The notes under the pieces are model-generated. The model made no database searches. It worked only from the letters and a program-made list of their open reading frames with translations, and was not told where the DNA came from. Both the position numbers and the translations under genes were made by a program. From CAWBCI01 sp963787195 (GTDB taxonomy: Bacteria; Bacteroidota; Bacteroidia; Bacteroidales; JAGOPY01), in NCBI GenBank assembly GCA_963787195.1, contig CAWBCI010000014.1, positions 39,071-103,070 on the forward strand: DNA of 64,000 nt, written 5' to 3'. Below are positions 1 through 7,906 of the stretch, piece by piece (the stretch's first letter is position 1; the number at the start of each line of letters is the position of its first letter).

Positions 1-18
1 GCGCAAAACCATTGAGAA

Positions 19-831
19 ATGCAAGATTATAATAATACCGACCAGCGCTTACATCAACTCTGTCAGATCATAGCCAAGGTCAACCGGGCCTATGTTCCGG
101 AAAAGGAGGATGACAGTCATACCAACCTGTATTATGACTCATCAGCTGAAAGGATTTTGGGAAGATGGATAGACAAATCCCCGGGCGGCAGGATCATACT
201 AAGCTTTGATTTATCTGACCTTAATTTTGTCTGGCTAAATGAAGATCTTTCGTCATTGCATAAAATCATAACTGAGGGAAAGGTATACAAGAGCCTGGAA
301 AATGAGATTGCCGGGTATTTAAACTCGCTGGGTTTGGATGAAAAGCTGTTTTTAAGAGAACTTCATTATAAAATCCCTGAATATCCTTTTAAAAATGAAC
401 CATTCCGTAGAAGTTCATATAGCGGGATAGAGGAATGGAAATATTTTCGGAAACTTGCGAATGAAGCATGTGAAGAGCTTTTGGAATATACTCAGACCGA
501 GGCTGAAACGCGTATCTGGCCACATCATTTTGACACAGGTATTTATACGGAGGCTAAACCTGGCATGGGAATAGGCTTTGGTCTGGCAATGGAAGATTCG
601 ATGGTTGGCCAGCCTTACTTTTATTTGTCAGGATATTCGAGCGGACGGGAAATTGAGTATTTTGAATTGCCCCGTTTAACAAAAGGGAGATGGCTGGTTT
701 ATAATCAATGGAAGGGTGCAATTCTCCCACTTGATCAAATTCCTTACAGGAACCCAATTGAAGCCTTGCAGATAATTTTTCGATTTGTCAAGGAAAGCAT
801 AGGCTGGTATTTGGAAACGGATCAAGAGTAG
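19..831 (+). CDS. hypothetical protein with WPHHFD motif
   Basis: This 270-residue soluble protein has no signal peptide or membrane segment. I do not recognise its family with certainty. Its middle to C-terminal part holds a compact motif, WPHHFDTG (about residues 171-178), followed by a glycine-rich stretch (GMGIGFGLAMED) and an aromatic-rich stretch (YFYLSGY). This resembles a folded enzyme-like or binding domain, but no function can be assigned. The ATG at 19 is preceded only by a weak purine run (TTGAGAA). The gene may be the last of an operon entering from the left edge. The downstream 480 bases contain only palindromes. Confidence 0.75.
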   Translation: MQDYNNTDQRLHQLCQIIAKVNRAYVPEKEDDSHTNLYYDSSAERILGRWIDKSPGGRIILSFDLSDLNFVWLNEDLSSLHKIITEGKVYKSLENEIAGYLNSLGLDEKLFLRELHYKIPEYPFKNEPFRRSSYSGIEEWKYFRKLANEACEELLEYTQTEAETRIWPHHFDTGIYTEAKPGMGIGFGLAMEDSMVGQPYFYLSGYSSGREIEYFELPRLTKGRWLVYNQWKGAILPLDQIPYRNPIEALQIIFRFVKESIGWYLETDQE

Positions 832-893
832 AGCGTTTCTTTTAAAAATCACTTTTATTTAACTAAAATTATCCATCTGCATTTAGCTGACAG

Positions 894-1030
894 ATCCCGG
901 CCTGCGCCGGGATGACGAACATAAGGGTAGTTTATAAAAGCGGCGCGGCACTCCATGAAGATTTCAAAGGTGTGCCGCGCCGCTTTTCCCTTCTAAACAA
1001 ACTTCACGTCATCCTGACAAATGTCAGGAT
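894..1030. repeat. cluster of three perfect inverted repeats in a gene-free stretch
   Basis: Three hairpins lie in the 832-1314 gap. They are ATCCCGG/CCGGGAT (894-900 with 907-913), a 12-bp GC-only arm GCGGCGCGGCAC at 940-951 pairing with 972-983 and followed by TTTT, and ATCCTGAC/GTCAGGAT (1011-1018 with 1023-1030). The middle one could act as a terminator for the gene ending at 831. The outer ones resemble the interspersed GTCATCCTGA-type repeats seen again near 55020, 57170 and 59420. An open frame crossing 912-1169 runs through these palindromes and is not credible. Bases 1031-1314 show nothing else recognisable. Confidence 0.6.
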
Positions 1031-1314
1031 CTGTTTGTTATTGGCAGAAAATTTCTTTAGGAATAACATCTATAGGGGCCAGCAATGTCATTTCGAAAGA
1101 TGGAATGTCATAAATGACTTAGTATTAGCTGTGATTTTCCCCTCATCTTTGCGGAGTACATACACATAACGGGTTGCAAAAGGTATGAAATTCTGATAGG
1201 CCTCTTTTTCATAGACATTATATCCTTCAGTCAATCCTTAAGCAAAGGTATTTATTATAAGGCTAAATACTAATTATCCGGATATCTTCGTGAAACATGA
1301 ATGAAATCCGGAAA

Positions 1315-1530
1315 TTAATGATGATCCACAGCAATCATCACATTGGATGCCTTGACCACAGCATATGCATCGCCTCCCACTTTCAATTCGAGGGCTTCCA
1401 ATGAATGGTTTGTAATGATAGAAACGATTTCCACCCCGCTGGCCAGTTCCAGGACTACTTCAGCATTTACACTTCCCTTTTCAATTCTCTTGATCTTCCC
1501 TTTGAGGGTATTCCTTGCACTGATTTTCAT
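1315..1530 (-). CDS. molbindin, single TOBE/Mop-domain molybdate-binding protein
   Basis: This 71-residue protein is one Mop/TOBE domain, the size of stand-alone molbindins. It starts KISARNTLKGKIKRIEKGSVNAEV, which is the SARNxLxGxVxxIxxGxVNAEV signature of the family. It continues with EIVSIITNHSLEALEL and ends AYAVVKASNVMIAVD, the conserved ligand-pocket strand (VKASxVMI). Molbindins oligomerise and store or buffer molybdate or tungstate in the cytoplasm. No molybdate transporter or cofactor gene is adjacent. It is divergent from the secreted protein at 1778 with about 250 bases between them. Confidence 0.9.
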   Translation of the reverse strand: MKISARNTLKGKIKRIEKGSVNAEVVLELASGVEIVSIITNHSLEALELKVGGDAYAVVKASNVMIAVDHH

Positions 1531-1777
1531 AAAAACTCATTTTTGAATTAACAATTAAAACCAACTAAAGTTAAATCCTATTTAGATTTATTTTAAATTT
1601 TTAATAAAATTCAAACAAACATATTCAAAATCCATATATATACTTATATTTAAGTCGAAATTGTCAACTTACATTAATTAATGAAAATCATTCCCATAAT
1701 AAATAAACCATAATTTAATTCAAAAATCAAGAGGCCTAATCAGTTAAACATAATATTTCAAAATATCTTTTTAACCT

Positions 1778-2314
1778 ATGAAAACCAATTTAAAAACAAA
1801 TGGACAGAAGATGATGAAGTATTTACTTAGCTTTTCTTTATTGACGCTAATATACTTTAATTCCGAAGGTCAGGACATCCAAAGGTTTGTCTTCAGCAGC
1901 GCGGGGCAAACTGATTCCACTGCAGAATATTCAGTTGCATGGACCCTTGGAGAAGCGCTAAGCGGAAATTTCGATTCTCAGAATTTTCTAATCAACCAGG
2001 GTTTTCAACAGGAAACCTACCTTATCAGTCCATTTGGAATTCAAGATGAGATTCCATTTGTTGTCAAATTTTATCCAAATCCGGTTGTGGACTTCGTTAA
2101 AATCCGGATTGAAAAAGAGGATCCGGCTGATACATATACAATCCAGTTCGAAGATATGAGCGGAAAAAACCTGAGGCAGGAAGAAATATTTTCCAATAAA
2201 GAAGTCTCGATTGATTTGCGCAATATTCCCTCCGGCACTATGATCCTGAAAGTTTTTAATTCAAAAACCAGATCATGCAGGATTTTTAAGATCGTAAAAG
2301 TAAATCCCAATTAA
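1778..2314 (+). CDS. secreted protein with T9SS type A sorting domain
   Basis: This is a 178-residue exported protein. A hydrophobic signal (MKYLLSFSLLTLIYFNSEGQ) lies near the N-terminus, so the ATG at 1811 or 1814 may be the true start instead of 1778. The mature part opens with a short beta-rich segment (FSSAGQTDSTAEYSVAWTLGEAL) common in small Bacteroidota T9SS proteins. From about residue 90 a typical sorting domain follows: FYPNPVVDFVKIRI, then DMSGKNL, and a final strand with GTMILKVF. The family is moved to the cell surface or medium by the type IX system. The next gene is 21 bases downstream and is also secreted, so the two probably form an operon. Confidence 0.85.
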   Translation: MKTNLKTNGQKMMKYLLSFSLLTLIYFNSEGQDIQRFVFSSAGQTDSTAEYSVAWTLGEALSGNFDSQNFLINQGFQQETYLISPFGIQDEIPFVVKFYPNPVVDFVKIRIEKEDPADTYTIQFEDMSGKNLRQEEIFSNKEVSIDLRNIPSGTMILKVFNSKTRSCRIFKIVKVNPN

Positions 2315-2335
2315 TTAATCCAAAATATTTAAACA

Positions 2336-3349
2336 ATGAAAAAGACAAATATTTTATTGCTGATTGCAGGCTTTGTGCTCATGTGTTCAATGACTTTTGC
2401 ACAGATACCACAGGGCATAAAATACCAGGCTGTTGTCAGAGATGCCAATGGACAAAATCTTCAGAATAAAATGATAAACCTGCGGGTTTCTATTCTGAAG
2501 GGTAGCAGCGAAGGTGAATGTATTTACCAGGAAACTCATAAAATACAGACTGACCAGTTCGGTCTTGCAAATCTTAACATAGGGCAGGGAGAGGCAGTTA
2601 AAGGAAACTTTGAAAATTTGCCCTGGGGCGATGACAGGTATTTCTTTCAACTTGAAATGAGTGGAAACGGAAATCCTGAATATCAGCTTCTCGGGACTTC
2701 TGAACTCATGGCTGTACCCTATGCATTGTATGCAAAGAAATCGGAAAATGATGTCTGGAACGTGAGCGATAGAGGAATTTATTATTGCGGAGGTAATGTG
2801 GGAATTGGCAACCCGGATCCTGAAGCTAAACTGGACCTGATTGCCCCGGCCCAATTTGGCGGAACCCAGGGACAGGAAATTTTGTTTGATGGAAAAGTCA
2901 AAGATGCACCGGGAGATTTTCTCAGGATGTATAACGGCACCATAGAAGATTCCCAGTTCATACCCTGTATCTGGGGGCACCATGAGACAGACGACAGGAT
3001 TTCACTAGGGCTTATCGGAAGTATAAAACCTGAAAATGATTTCGGAGATTACCCTATAACTGTTTTCGATTCCAGGATCAATTTGGGAAATAGTTCATTC
3101 GCAGCCGTACAAAATCGTCCGCTTTTTGTATGGAGAAGTGTGTATAAAGTTAAAATGACCATGCTTGCTAACGGTAATCTGGGAATAGGAACCGAAAATC
3201 CGGCCAGGAAATTACATATTGATGATGTAATGCGTTTAGAACCTCGTGCAATTCCTCCGGATGATCCCTCAGAAGGTGATATTTACATGGACAGCACCGT
3301 GCATAAACTGAAAGTCTTCGACGGAACCGAATGGCAGTCTTGCTGGTAA
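2336..3349 (+). CDS. secreted protein of the 'QGIKYQAVVRDANG' family, collar/tail-fibre-like
   Basis: This 337-residue protein has a clear signal peptide (LLLIAGFVLMCSMTFAQ). It then shows the common Bacteroidota N-terminal domain with KYQAVVRDANGQNL, QTDQFGLANLNIGQG and VPYALYAKKS (about residues 28-135). The rest carries repeated VGIGNPDPEAKL and LGIGTENPARKLHI motifs, as in phage-tail-fibre-like and surface display proteins, and ends with GDIYMDSTVHKLKVFDGTEW. It has no T9SS domain and its biological role is unknown. It follows the T9SS protein at 1778 and ends before a strong hairpin at 3391. Confidence 0.8.
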   Translation: MKKTNILLLIAGFVLMCSMTFAQIPQGIKYQAVVRDANGQNLQNKMINLRVSILKGSSEGECIYQETHKIQTDQFGLANLNIGQGEAVKGNFENLPWGDDRYFFQLEMSGNGNPEYQLLGTSELMAVPYALYAKKSENDVWNVSDRGIYYCGGNVGIGNPDPEAKLDLIAPAQFGGTQGQEILFDGKVKDAPGDFLRMYNGTIEDSQFIPCIWGHHETDDRISLGLIGSIKPENDFGDYPITVFDSRINLGNSSFAAVQNRPLFVWRSVYKVKMTMLANGNLGIGTENPARKLHIDDVMRLEPRAIPPDDPSEGDIYMDSTVHKLKVFDGTEWQSCW

Positions 3350-3390
3350 TTGAAACACTTGCTTTTTAAAACAATTTCATATTATAATTA

Positions 3391-3423
3391 AAATTTAGCC
3401 AGGTTAATCCTGGCTAAATTTTA
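3391..3423 (+). terminator. predicted intrinsic terminator after the secreted-protein pair
   Basis: A perfect 13-bp inverted repeat (AAATTTAGCCAGG at 3391-3403 with 3409-3421) encloses a 5-base loop. Its A/T-rich outer stem ends in ATTTTAT. It lies 42 bases after the stop codon at 3349, where a terminator is expected. The U-tract is short, so efficiency is uncertain. Confidence 0.6.
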
Positions 3424-3553
3424 TCATCACAGAACACATATACCGCTCATAAATATTTTAAACTTTAACAGGATTTTAAATTTTCTGAAAATTGAATATT
3501 TTATAGAAAAATGATATTCTTCATTGAAAACTTTTGCAACTTTGCTCCAATAA

Positions 3554-3642
3554 ATCATCACATCATCTAATCAACTAATCATCACATCCTCACATCTCAC
3601 ATCATCACATCATCTAATCAACTAATCATCACATCCTCACAT
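3554..3642 (+). repeat. two-copy tandem direct repeat, period 47, upstream of ppnP
   Basis: A 42-base segment made of CATCACAT/CTAATCAACTAA words occurs at 3554-3595 and again, identical, at 3601-3642. The spacer is CTCAC, so the period is 47. It ends four bases before the ppnP start codon, so it makes up the whole leader region. The sequence is purine-poor with no evident Shine-Dalgarno site. Confidence 0.85.
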
Positions 3643-3646
3643 CATC

Positions 3647-3928
3647 ATGATTAAAAACAATGAATATTTCGACGGCAAAGTAAAATCCTTAGGTTTTTCA
3701 ACCCCGGAATGCCCCGCCACACTTGGCGTCATGGAAAAAGGCGACTATGAATTCGGGACCACTTCGGTAGAACACATCACTGTTGTCTCAGGTATTATGA
3801 CCATTCAACTTCCGGGAGAAAGCAGCTGGAAAGATTATAAACCCTTCGATACATTCATCGTCCCTAAAGACAGTAAATTTAAGCTGAAGATAGCTGCAGA
3901 TGCGGCCTATATATGCCTGTATAAGTGA
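3647..3928 (+). CDS. ppnP: pyrimidine/purine nucleoside phosphorylase (DUF1255)
   Basis: This 93-residue cupin-like protein is full length for the PpnP family. Conserved segments run in order: NEYFDGKVKSLGF near the start, GVMEKGDYEFGTT, EHITVVSGIMTIQLPGE, and a C-terminal PFDTFIVPKDSKFKLKI. The known activity is phosphorolysis of several purine and pyrimidine nucleosides to base plus ribose-1-phosphate. The start follows a tandem repeat and lacks an obvious ribosome binding site. Its stop codon overlaps the GTG start of the next gene (GTGA), so the two are probably translationally coupled. Confidence 0.93.
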   Translation: MIKNNEYFDGKVKSLGFSTPECPATLGVMEKGDYEFGTTSVEHITVVSGIMTIQLPGESSWKDYKPFDTFIVPKDSKFKLKIAADAAYICLYK

Positions 3929-4560
3929 AAAAACAACACATAGTTCTTTCTTCCATTATTCTATACTTCCTTTTTATTATTTCATGTAAGAAGGAAGATG
4001 TGAAAGAAGTATTTGCAGGCAGGTACGATAACTCTTTCATGGTCCATAATTTCAATCCGCCACTTGAAATTTCCATTAACTGGGATGCTCAGAATCTTTA
4101 TGGCTATGGGCAAGATTCCATAGATATTGACCTTGACAATAATTACGACCTGGTATTTCAACTTAATATTATAAACCCTGATAGCATACATTTACTTAAC
4201 GGTATGCCGGATCCATTTCCGAACTTAAGGATCCGTCTGAAAAACGGATTCGAAATTGCCTTCTGTACCGAATCCTACTATGTCGGCCTTGGCCAGACCA
4301 ACACGGCCAATTTTGCTGATACCCTGGCCATGGATGAAAGGGTCGACCTTTTGAATGACTGGTATTCAGGTCCGCAAAACGCCATTGCCATGTGGCAGGA
4401 AAACCCGGGGTCCATGAACCCTTCGTACGGGCCCTGGTACTATACAAGCAAACTGATGTATATCGGTATCCGGAAAGATAAAGAACATTGCGGCTGGATA
4501 GCAGTAGACGAAACCGAGCCTTACCATCCCAGGATTGCAGGTTATGCCATCCTGAAATAA
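3925..4560 (+). CDS. hypothetical lipoprotein
   Basis: This 211-residue protein begins at a GTG inside the ppnP stop (GTGA overlap). The N-terminus is a lipoprotein signal, with KK, a hydrophobic stretch and the lipobox LFIISC ending at Cys21, followed by KKEDV. The mature protein is Trp- and Asp-rich with beta-type patterning (ISINWDAQNLYGYGQDSIDIDLDNNYDLVFQLNI). It ends YIGIRKDKEHCGWIAVDE...PRIAGYAIL, a pattern seen in secreted Bacteroidota proteins that describe a small beta-sandwich. I cannot name a function. Coupling to a cytoplasmic phosphorylase is odd and may reflect operon compaction only. Confidence 0.75.
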   Translation: MKKQHIVLSSIILYFLFIISCKKEDVKEVFAGRYDNSFMVHNFNPPLEISINWDAQNLYGYGQDSIDIDLDNNYDLVFQLNIINPDSIHLLNGMPDPFPNLRIRLKNGFEIAFCTESYYVGLGQTNTANFADTLAMDERVDLLNDWYSGPQNAIAMWQENPGSMNPSYGPWYYTSKLMYIGIRKDKEHCGWIAVDETEPYHPRIAGYAILK

Positions 4561-5054
4561 TCCCAGGGATATTAATTTCCCAATTTCAATTCAGCATGGA
4601 TAAGATACAGCCATTGGCCCAGGCATCCTTATGCCCTGACTATTCCTTGTTTGAAATTTAAGCACCCTTCCCAATCCCCCGCTAGCAGGAAATAAGCCCG
4701 CATTTCATAGTGAGAAGCCCCAAATATGAACAGTTTCAGCAATTCCTTGTTAATTAGTGCAATAATTAACCCAACATCAAAGCCCAATCATGAAAGCCAG
4801 GTCCGGTAATGGAAAGTCCGCAAAGGAAATTCAATCCACCATTGAAAGCGTCCTGGCAGCTTTACTTAAGTCAAGCTTACGCTTGGATTATATTTTTAAA
4901 GGGCAGGACAATAAAGTTTATGTTGAAATGCCTCATAAGCATTGTATTGATGCGAGCGGGGCAAAATCGAGCAGGGAGTTTGGCAATGGGCATCAGGGTG
5001 AGGAAGTAATAGTAATATGCAATGACTAACAGACTTTTCTAAAACCAGAGCAAA
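4561..5054. other. gene-poor spacer
   Basis: No convincing gene was found. A 79-codon open frame at 4790-5029 has ordinary start context but no recognisable domain. Its composition shifts between a Lys/Ser-rich start and an unstructured end, so I do not call it. No promoter or hairpin stands out. The MFS carrier starts at 5055. Confidence 0.5.
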
Positions 5055-6302
5055 ATGAAAATCACTTTAGAGAAACATCCTCACCCAAGCGTTTTCATGA
5101 TTTTATTTCTTCCTTTTGGCATTATGAGCGGATATATAACCGTCACCATTGCATATTTGCTCACCAGTGCAGGGATTCCTTTAGACAAGGTTGCGCCAAT
5201 CATAGCTTTAACATTATTGCCAAACATTTTCAAGTTCATCTGGGCCCCTCTTGTCGATACTACCCTGACGGTAAAAAAGTGGTATATCATTGCAAATATC
5301 CTGACTGCTTCAGGTATTTTTCTGACGGGTATTCTCCCTCTTAAAGTTGAATATCTCACACTGATGGCAGTTGTTGTTTTTATCCTGAGTTTTGTGAATA
5401 CCCTTATTGCCATGTCGACGGAAAGCCTGGCAGCACATGACACACCTGATCATCAAAAAGGAAGGGCCGGTGGCTGGATTAATGCCGGCAACCTGGGCGG
5501 CCTTGGACTGGGAGGAGGGGCCGGATTATGGATGGCAGAACATCTTCCTTCACCCTGGATGGCCGGAACTGTTATAGCCCTGGCCTGCCTTCTGTGTACA
5601 TTTGGTTTGCTGTTTTTATCCGAGCCAACTTCTTACATCAAAGAAAAAAATTATTTCAGGACCATACGTAATCTGAACCGGGATATCTGGACACTGATAA
5701 AATCACGGATGGGATTTTTAGCCCTCTTTTTATGTTTCCTGCCTTTAGGCACAGGCGCTGCATCCAACTTATGGTCATCAATTTCTAATGATTGGCATGC
5801 TTCGGCTGGTACCGTGGCTTTGATCATCGGGGCAGGAGGAGGCATACTTTCTGCCATAGGAAGCCTTGTGGGTGGATGGATATGTGACAAAATGGACAGA
5901 AAAAAGGCCTATATCCTGTTTGGCCTTATGCAGGCCTTAATAGCAGCCGGAATGGCTTTCAGCCCTCAGACACAAGAAATGTTCATTCTATGGACTTCAT
6001 TGTATGCTTTTAGTACCGGCCTGGCCTATGCCGGATTCAGTGCTTTTGTCCTCGAAGCAATTGGGAAGGGTGCAGCGGCTACCAAGTATAATGTGTTTGC
6101 ATCGCTGTCGAATGCGCCAATTTATTACATGATTTATATTGATGAATGGTCGCATGGGAGATGGGGCGCTTTCGGTATGCTCACAACCGAATCAATCATG
6201 GCGCTCCTGGGAATAGTGATCTTTATAAGTGTTTTTGTCTCGCTGAATAAAATGAGGCCGGCAATTGCAAATACTGTTCAGAACATCCACGAAATACCGT
6301 AA
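5055..6302 (+). CDS. MFS transporter, AmpG/PAT-like
   Basis: This 415-residue integral membrane protein has about twelve hydrophobic segments. Helix 1-2 carry FLPFGIMSGYITVTIAYLL, followed by the hallmark loop KFIWAPLVD (Lys60-Asp68). That loop matches the KFxWAPLVD signature of the peptide-acetyl-CoA transporter family, which includes AmpG muropeptide permeases. A second-half loop (GGWICDKMDRKKAYILFG, about 275-292) is the equivalent MFS loop 8-9 motif. The likely role is uptake of a cell-wall fragment or another small solute, and the substrate cannot be told from sequence. No beta-lactamase or muramidase gene is adjacent. Confidence 0.8.
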   Translation: MKITLEKHPHPSVFMILFLPFGIMSGYITVTIAYLLTSAGIPLDKVAPIIALTLLPNIFKFIWAPLVDTTLTVKKWYIIANILTASGIFLTGILPLKVEYLTLMAVVVFILSFVNTLIAMSTESLAAHDTPDHQKGRAGGWINAGNLGGLGLGGGAGLWMAEHLPSPWMAGTVIALACLLCTFGLLFLSEPTSYIKEKNYFRTIRNLNRDIWTLIKSRMGFLALFLCFLPLGTGAASNLWSSISNDWHASAGTVALIIGAGGGILSAIGSLVGGWICDKMDRKKAYILFGLMQALIAAGMAFSPQTQEMFILWTSLYAFSTGLAYAGFSAFVLEAIGKGAAATKYNVFASLSNAPIYYMIYIDEWSHGRWGAFGMLTTESIMALLGIVIFISVFVSLNKMRPAIANTVQNIHEIP

Positions 6303-6355
6303 TAAATTTTAACACAGATCCAAAGTTACAGGCTGATCCAATAATTAATAGTGCA

Positions 6356-7117
6356 ATGAAAATTTTCAGAAATATGCGTCAAAAACTGGCTACCCAAAAA
6401 AAACTGGGTGCCTATTTGCGTTATGCGATAGGTGAAATTTTGCTGGTAGTGATCGGGATTCTGATAGCTCTTCAAGTTAACAATTGGAATAAATATAAAA
6501 GCCGGAAAGCCGAAGAGTACGATGCACTTATCAACCTTAAACAGGATTTCAGCTATAACAAAAAGCAGTTAGATTCACTTATTTTAAAGACCAATTTTTT
6601 TGTTGATATAAGTTTAGAAACCCTAAACCTTACAGGTTCAAAACCAAAGCCAAAATCGCAAGATGACTTCAATAAACTACTTGGTAATCTGGCAACCACG
6701 CCGCATTACTATCCTCAAAACGGTTTTTTGGACGATTTAATAAATTCTGGTCGATTGAGCATTATCAGTAATGCCCAATTAAGAAATAAATTGTCATCCT
6801 GGAAACCTGCCCTGGACTATATAAAATACAGAGAAGAACTGTTAACAGATTACAATGTAGATATAATAAATTATGTCATAAAACGTGGCAGTTGGCTCAA
6901 CGCAGATGAAGTAAGCAATTCTTTTTCGGGGTTTAAGTTCCCGAAATCCGGCTTTGACATGGATAACAGAAAATTACTGAACGATGTGCAATTTGAAAAT
7001 ATGACAGAGAACCACATTAATTTTCTTTTAGAACTAAAAGAAAAACAACAGGAAGCCCAAAAATTAACAGTTGAAATATTGGAGCTTATAGAAAAAGAAC
7101 AAAAAACAAACGCATGA
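6356..7117 (+). CDS. DUF6090 family membrane protein
   Basis: This 253-residue protein starts with the family signature IFRNMRQKLATQKKLGAYLR, then YAIGEILLVVIGILIALQVNNWN, a single N-terminal membrane helix at about residues 22-44. The remainder is a charged, probably alpha-helical extracytoplasmic domain (about 45-253) ending in a coiled-coil-like stretch (ELKEKQQEAQKLTVEILELIEKEQKT). DUF6090 proteins are common in Bacteroidota, often in tandem, and have no established function. The stop overlaps the next gene's ATG by four bases (ATGA). Confidence 0.85.
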   Translation: MKIFRNMRQKLATQKKLGAYLRYAIGEILLVVIGILIALQVNNWNKYKSRKAEEYDALINLKQDFSYNKKQLDSLILKTNFFVDISLETLNLTGSKPKPKSQDDFNKLLGNLATTPHYYPQNGFLDDLINSGRLSIISNAQLRNKLSSWKPALDYIKYREELLTDYNVDIINYVIKRGSWLNADEVSNSFSGFKFPKSGFDMDNRKLLNDVQFENMTENHINFLLELKEKQQEAQKLTVEILELIEKEQKTNA

Positions 7118-7830
7118 TACGAGTTTTCAGAAATATCCGCCAACAACTGGCCGCGCAAAAAAGAGCGGGTGCCTACCTGCGCTATGCTGTTGGTGAGATT
7201 GTGCTGGTGGTGATCGGTATTTTAATTGCATTGCAGGTTAATAATTGGAATGAAGGGCGAAAAGATAAAAAATTTGAACATGAGATTCTTGCTCTTATCG
7301 ACCAAAATCTTGCACAGGATTCAGTTTCATTATCCTCTGAATTGTCGAACGCAAAACTCGCCATACATTTAACTGACAGGCTATTGGTTCAGGTTAAATT
7401 AAAAAACTATAGTGATAGCCTGAACTACTGGATGGGCAAGATCATATGTTTTGAGCGTTTCAGGGCTCAATCAAGTGCTTATGAAATGTTGAAGGCCAAA
7501 GGGCTGGAAAACATCTCTGATAAGCCACTTCAATTGTCGCTTATTTCTTATTATGATGAAACCCTCTACCGTGTTTATCAAGCCTTAAATGACGTTGAGA
7601 AATCCTTTAATAAAGACTGGACACCATTAATTATAAGAGATTTTAAGGATTTTAAATGGAAAGTTTACTGTCAGCCTTCAAATTCCGCTGAATTTTTTGA
7701 AACGCCTTCGACCATTACACTTTTTAAATTATACCAGGATAACAGAAGAGGTTTTATCAGAAACGGTGAAAACGCACTCGATAAAATTTCTGAAATCAGA
7801 AACCTGATAAAAATGGCACTTAATAATTAA
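7114..7830 (+). CDS. DUF6090 family membrane protein, second copy
   Basis: This 238-residue paralogue of the gene just upstream has the same N-terminal block (IRVFRNIRQQLAAQKRAGAYLR, then YAVGEIVLVVIGILIALQVNNWN) with one membrane helix. The C-terminal domains differ strongly: this one has alternating helical segments and ends KISEIRNLIKMALNN. The ATGA overlap with the upstream gene indicates translational coupling. It lies just before the eight-kinase run with no terminator, so it may be co-transcribed with that run. Confidence 0.85.
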   Translation: MIRVFRNIRQQLAAQKRAGAYLRYAVGEIVLVVIGILIALQVNNWNEGRKDKKFEHEILALIDQNLAQDSVSLSSELSNAKLAIHLTDRLLVQVKLKNYSDSLNYWMGKIICFERFRAQSSAYEMLKAKGLENISDKPLQLSLISYYDETLYRVYQALNDVEKSFNKDWTPLIIRDFKDFKWKVYCQPSNSAEFFETPSTITLFKLYQDNRRGFIRNGENALDKISEIRNLIKMALNN

Positions 7831-7906
7831 GATATTCAAAAAAATCCGTCAAATGCCGCCCACAGAGCAATTGGAAGCCAGAGCTGCACAACTGTTAACA
7901 AAATGA
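7826..7906 (+). pseudogene. possible remnant of a third DUF6090 gene
   Basis: Immediately after the second DUF6090 gene a short frame without a good start codon reads IKIFKKIRQMPPTEQLEARA and runs to a TGA at 7904-7906. Its first residues match the MKIFRNMRQ/MIRVFRNIRQ start of the two intact copies, and the membrane helix is missing. The TGA overlaps the ATG of the first kinase (ATGA). It could be a deletion remnant of a third tandem copy or a coupling leader, and the match is only about eight residues. Confidence 0.3.

Noticed and set aside
912..1169. 85-codon plus-strand open frame
   Set aside because: It runs through three palindromes and has no domain-like composition.
2387..2983. 198-codon minus-strand open frame
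   Set aside because: It lies wholly inside a plus-strand gene with signal peptide and family motifs, so it is an antisense shadow.
4790..5029. 79-codon plus-strand open frame before the MFS gene
   Set aside because: It has no recognisable domain, no supporting ribosome site and an overlapping alternative frame of similar length; kept only as spacer.
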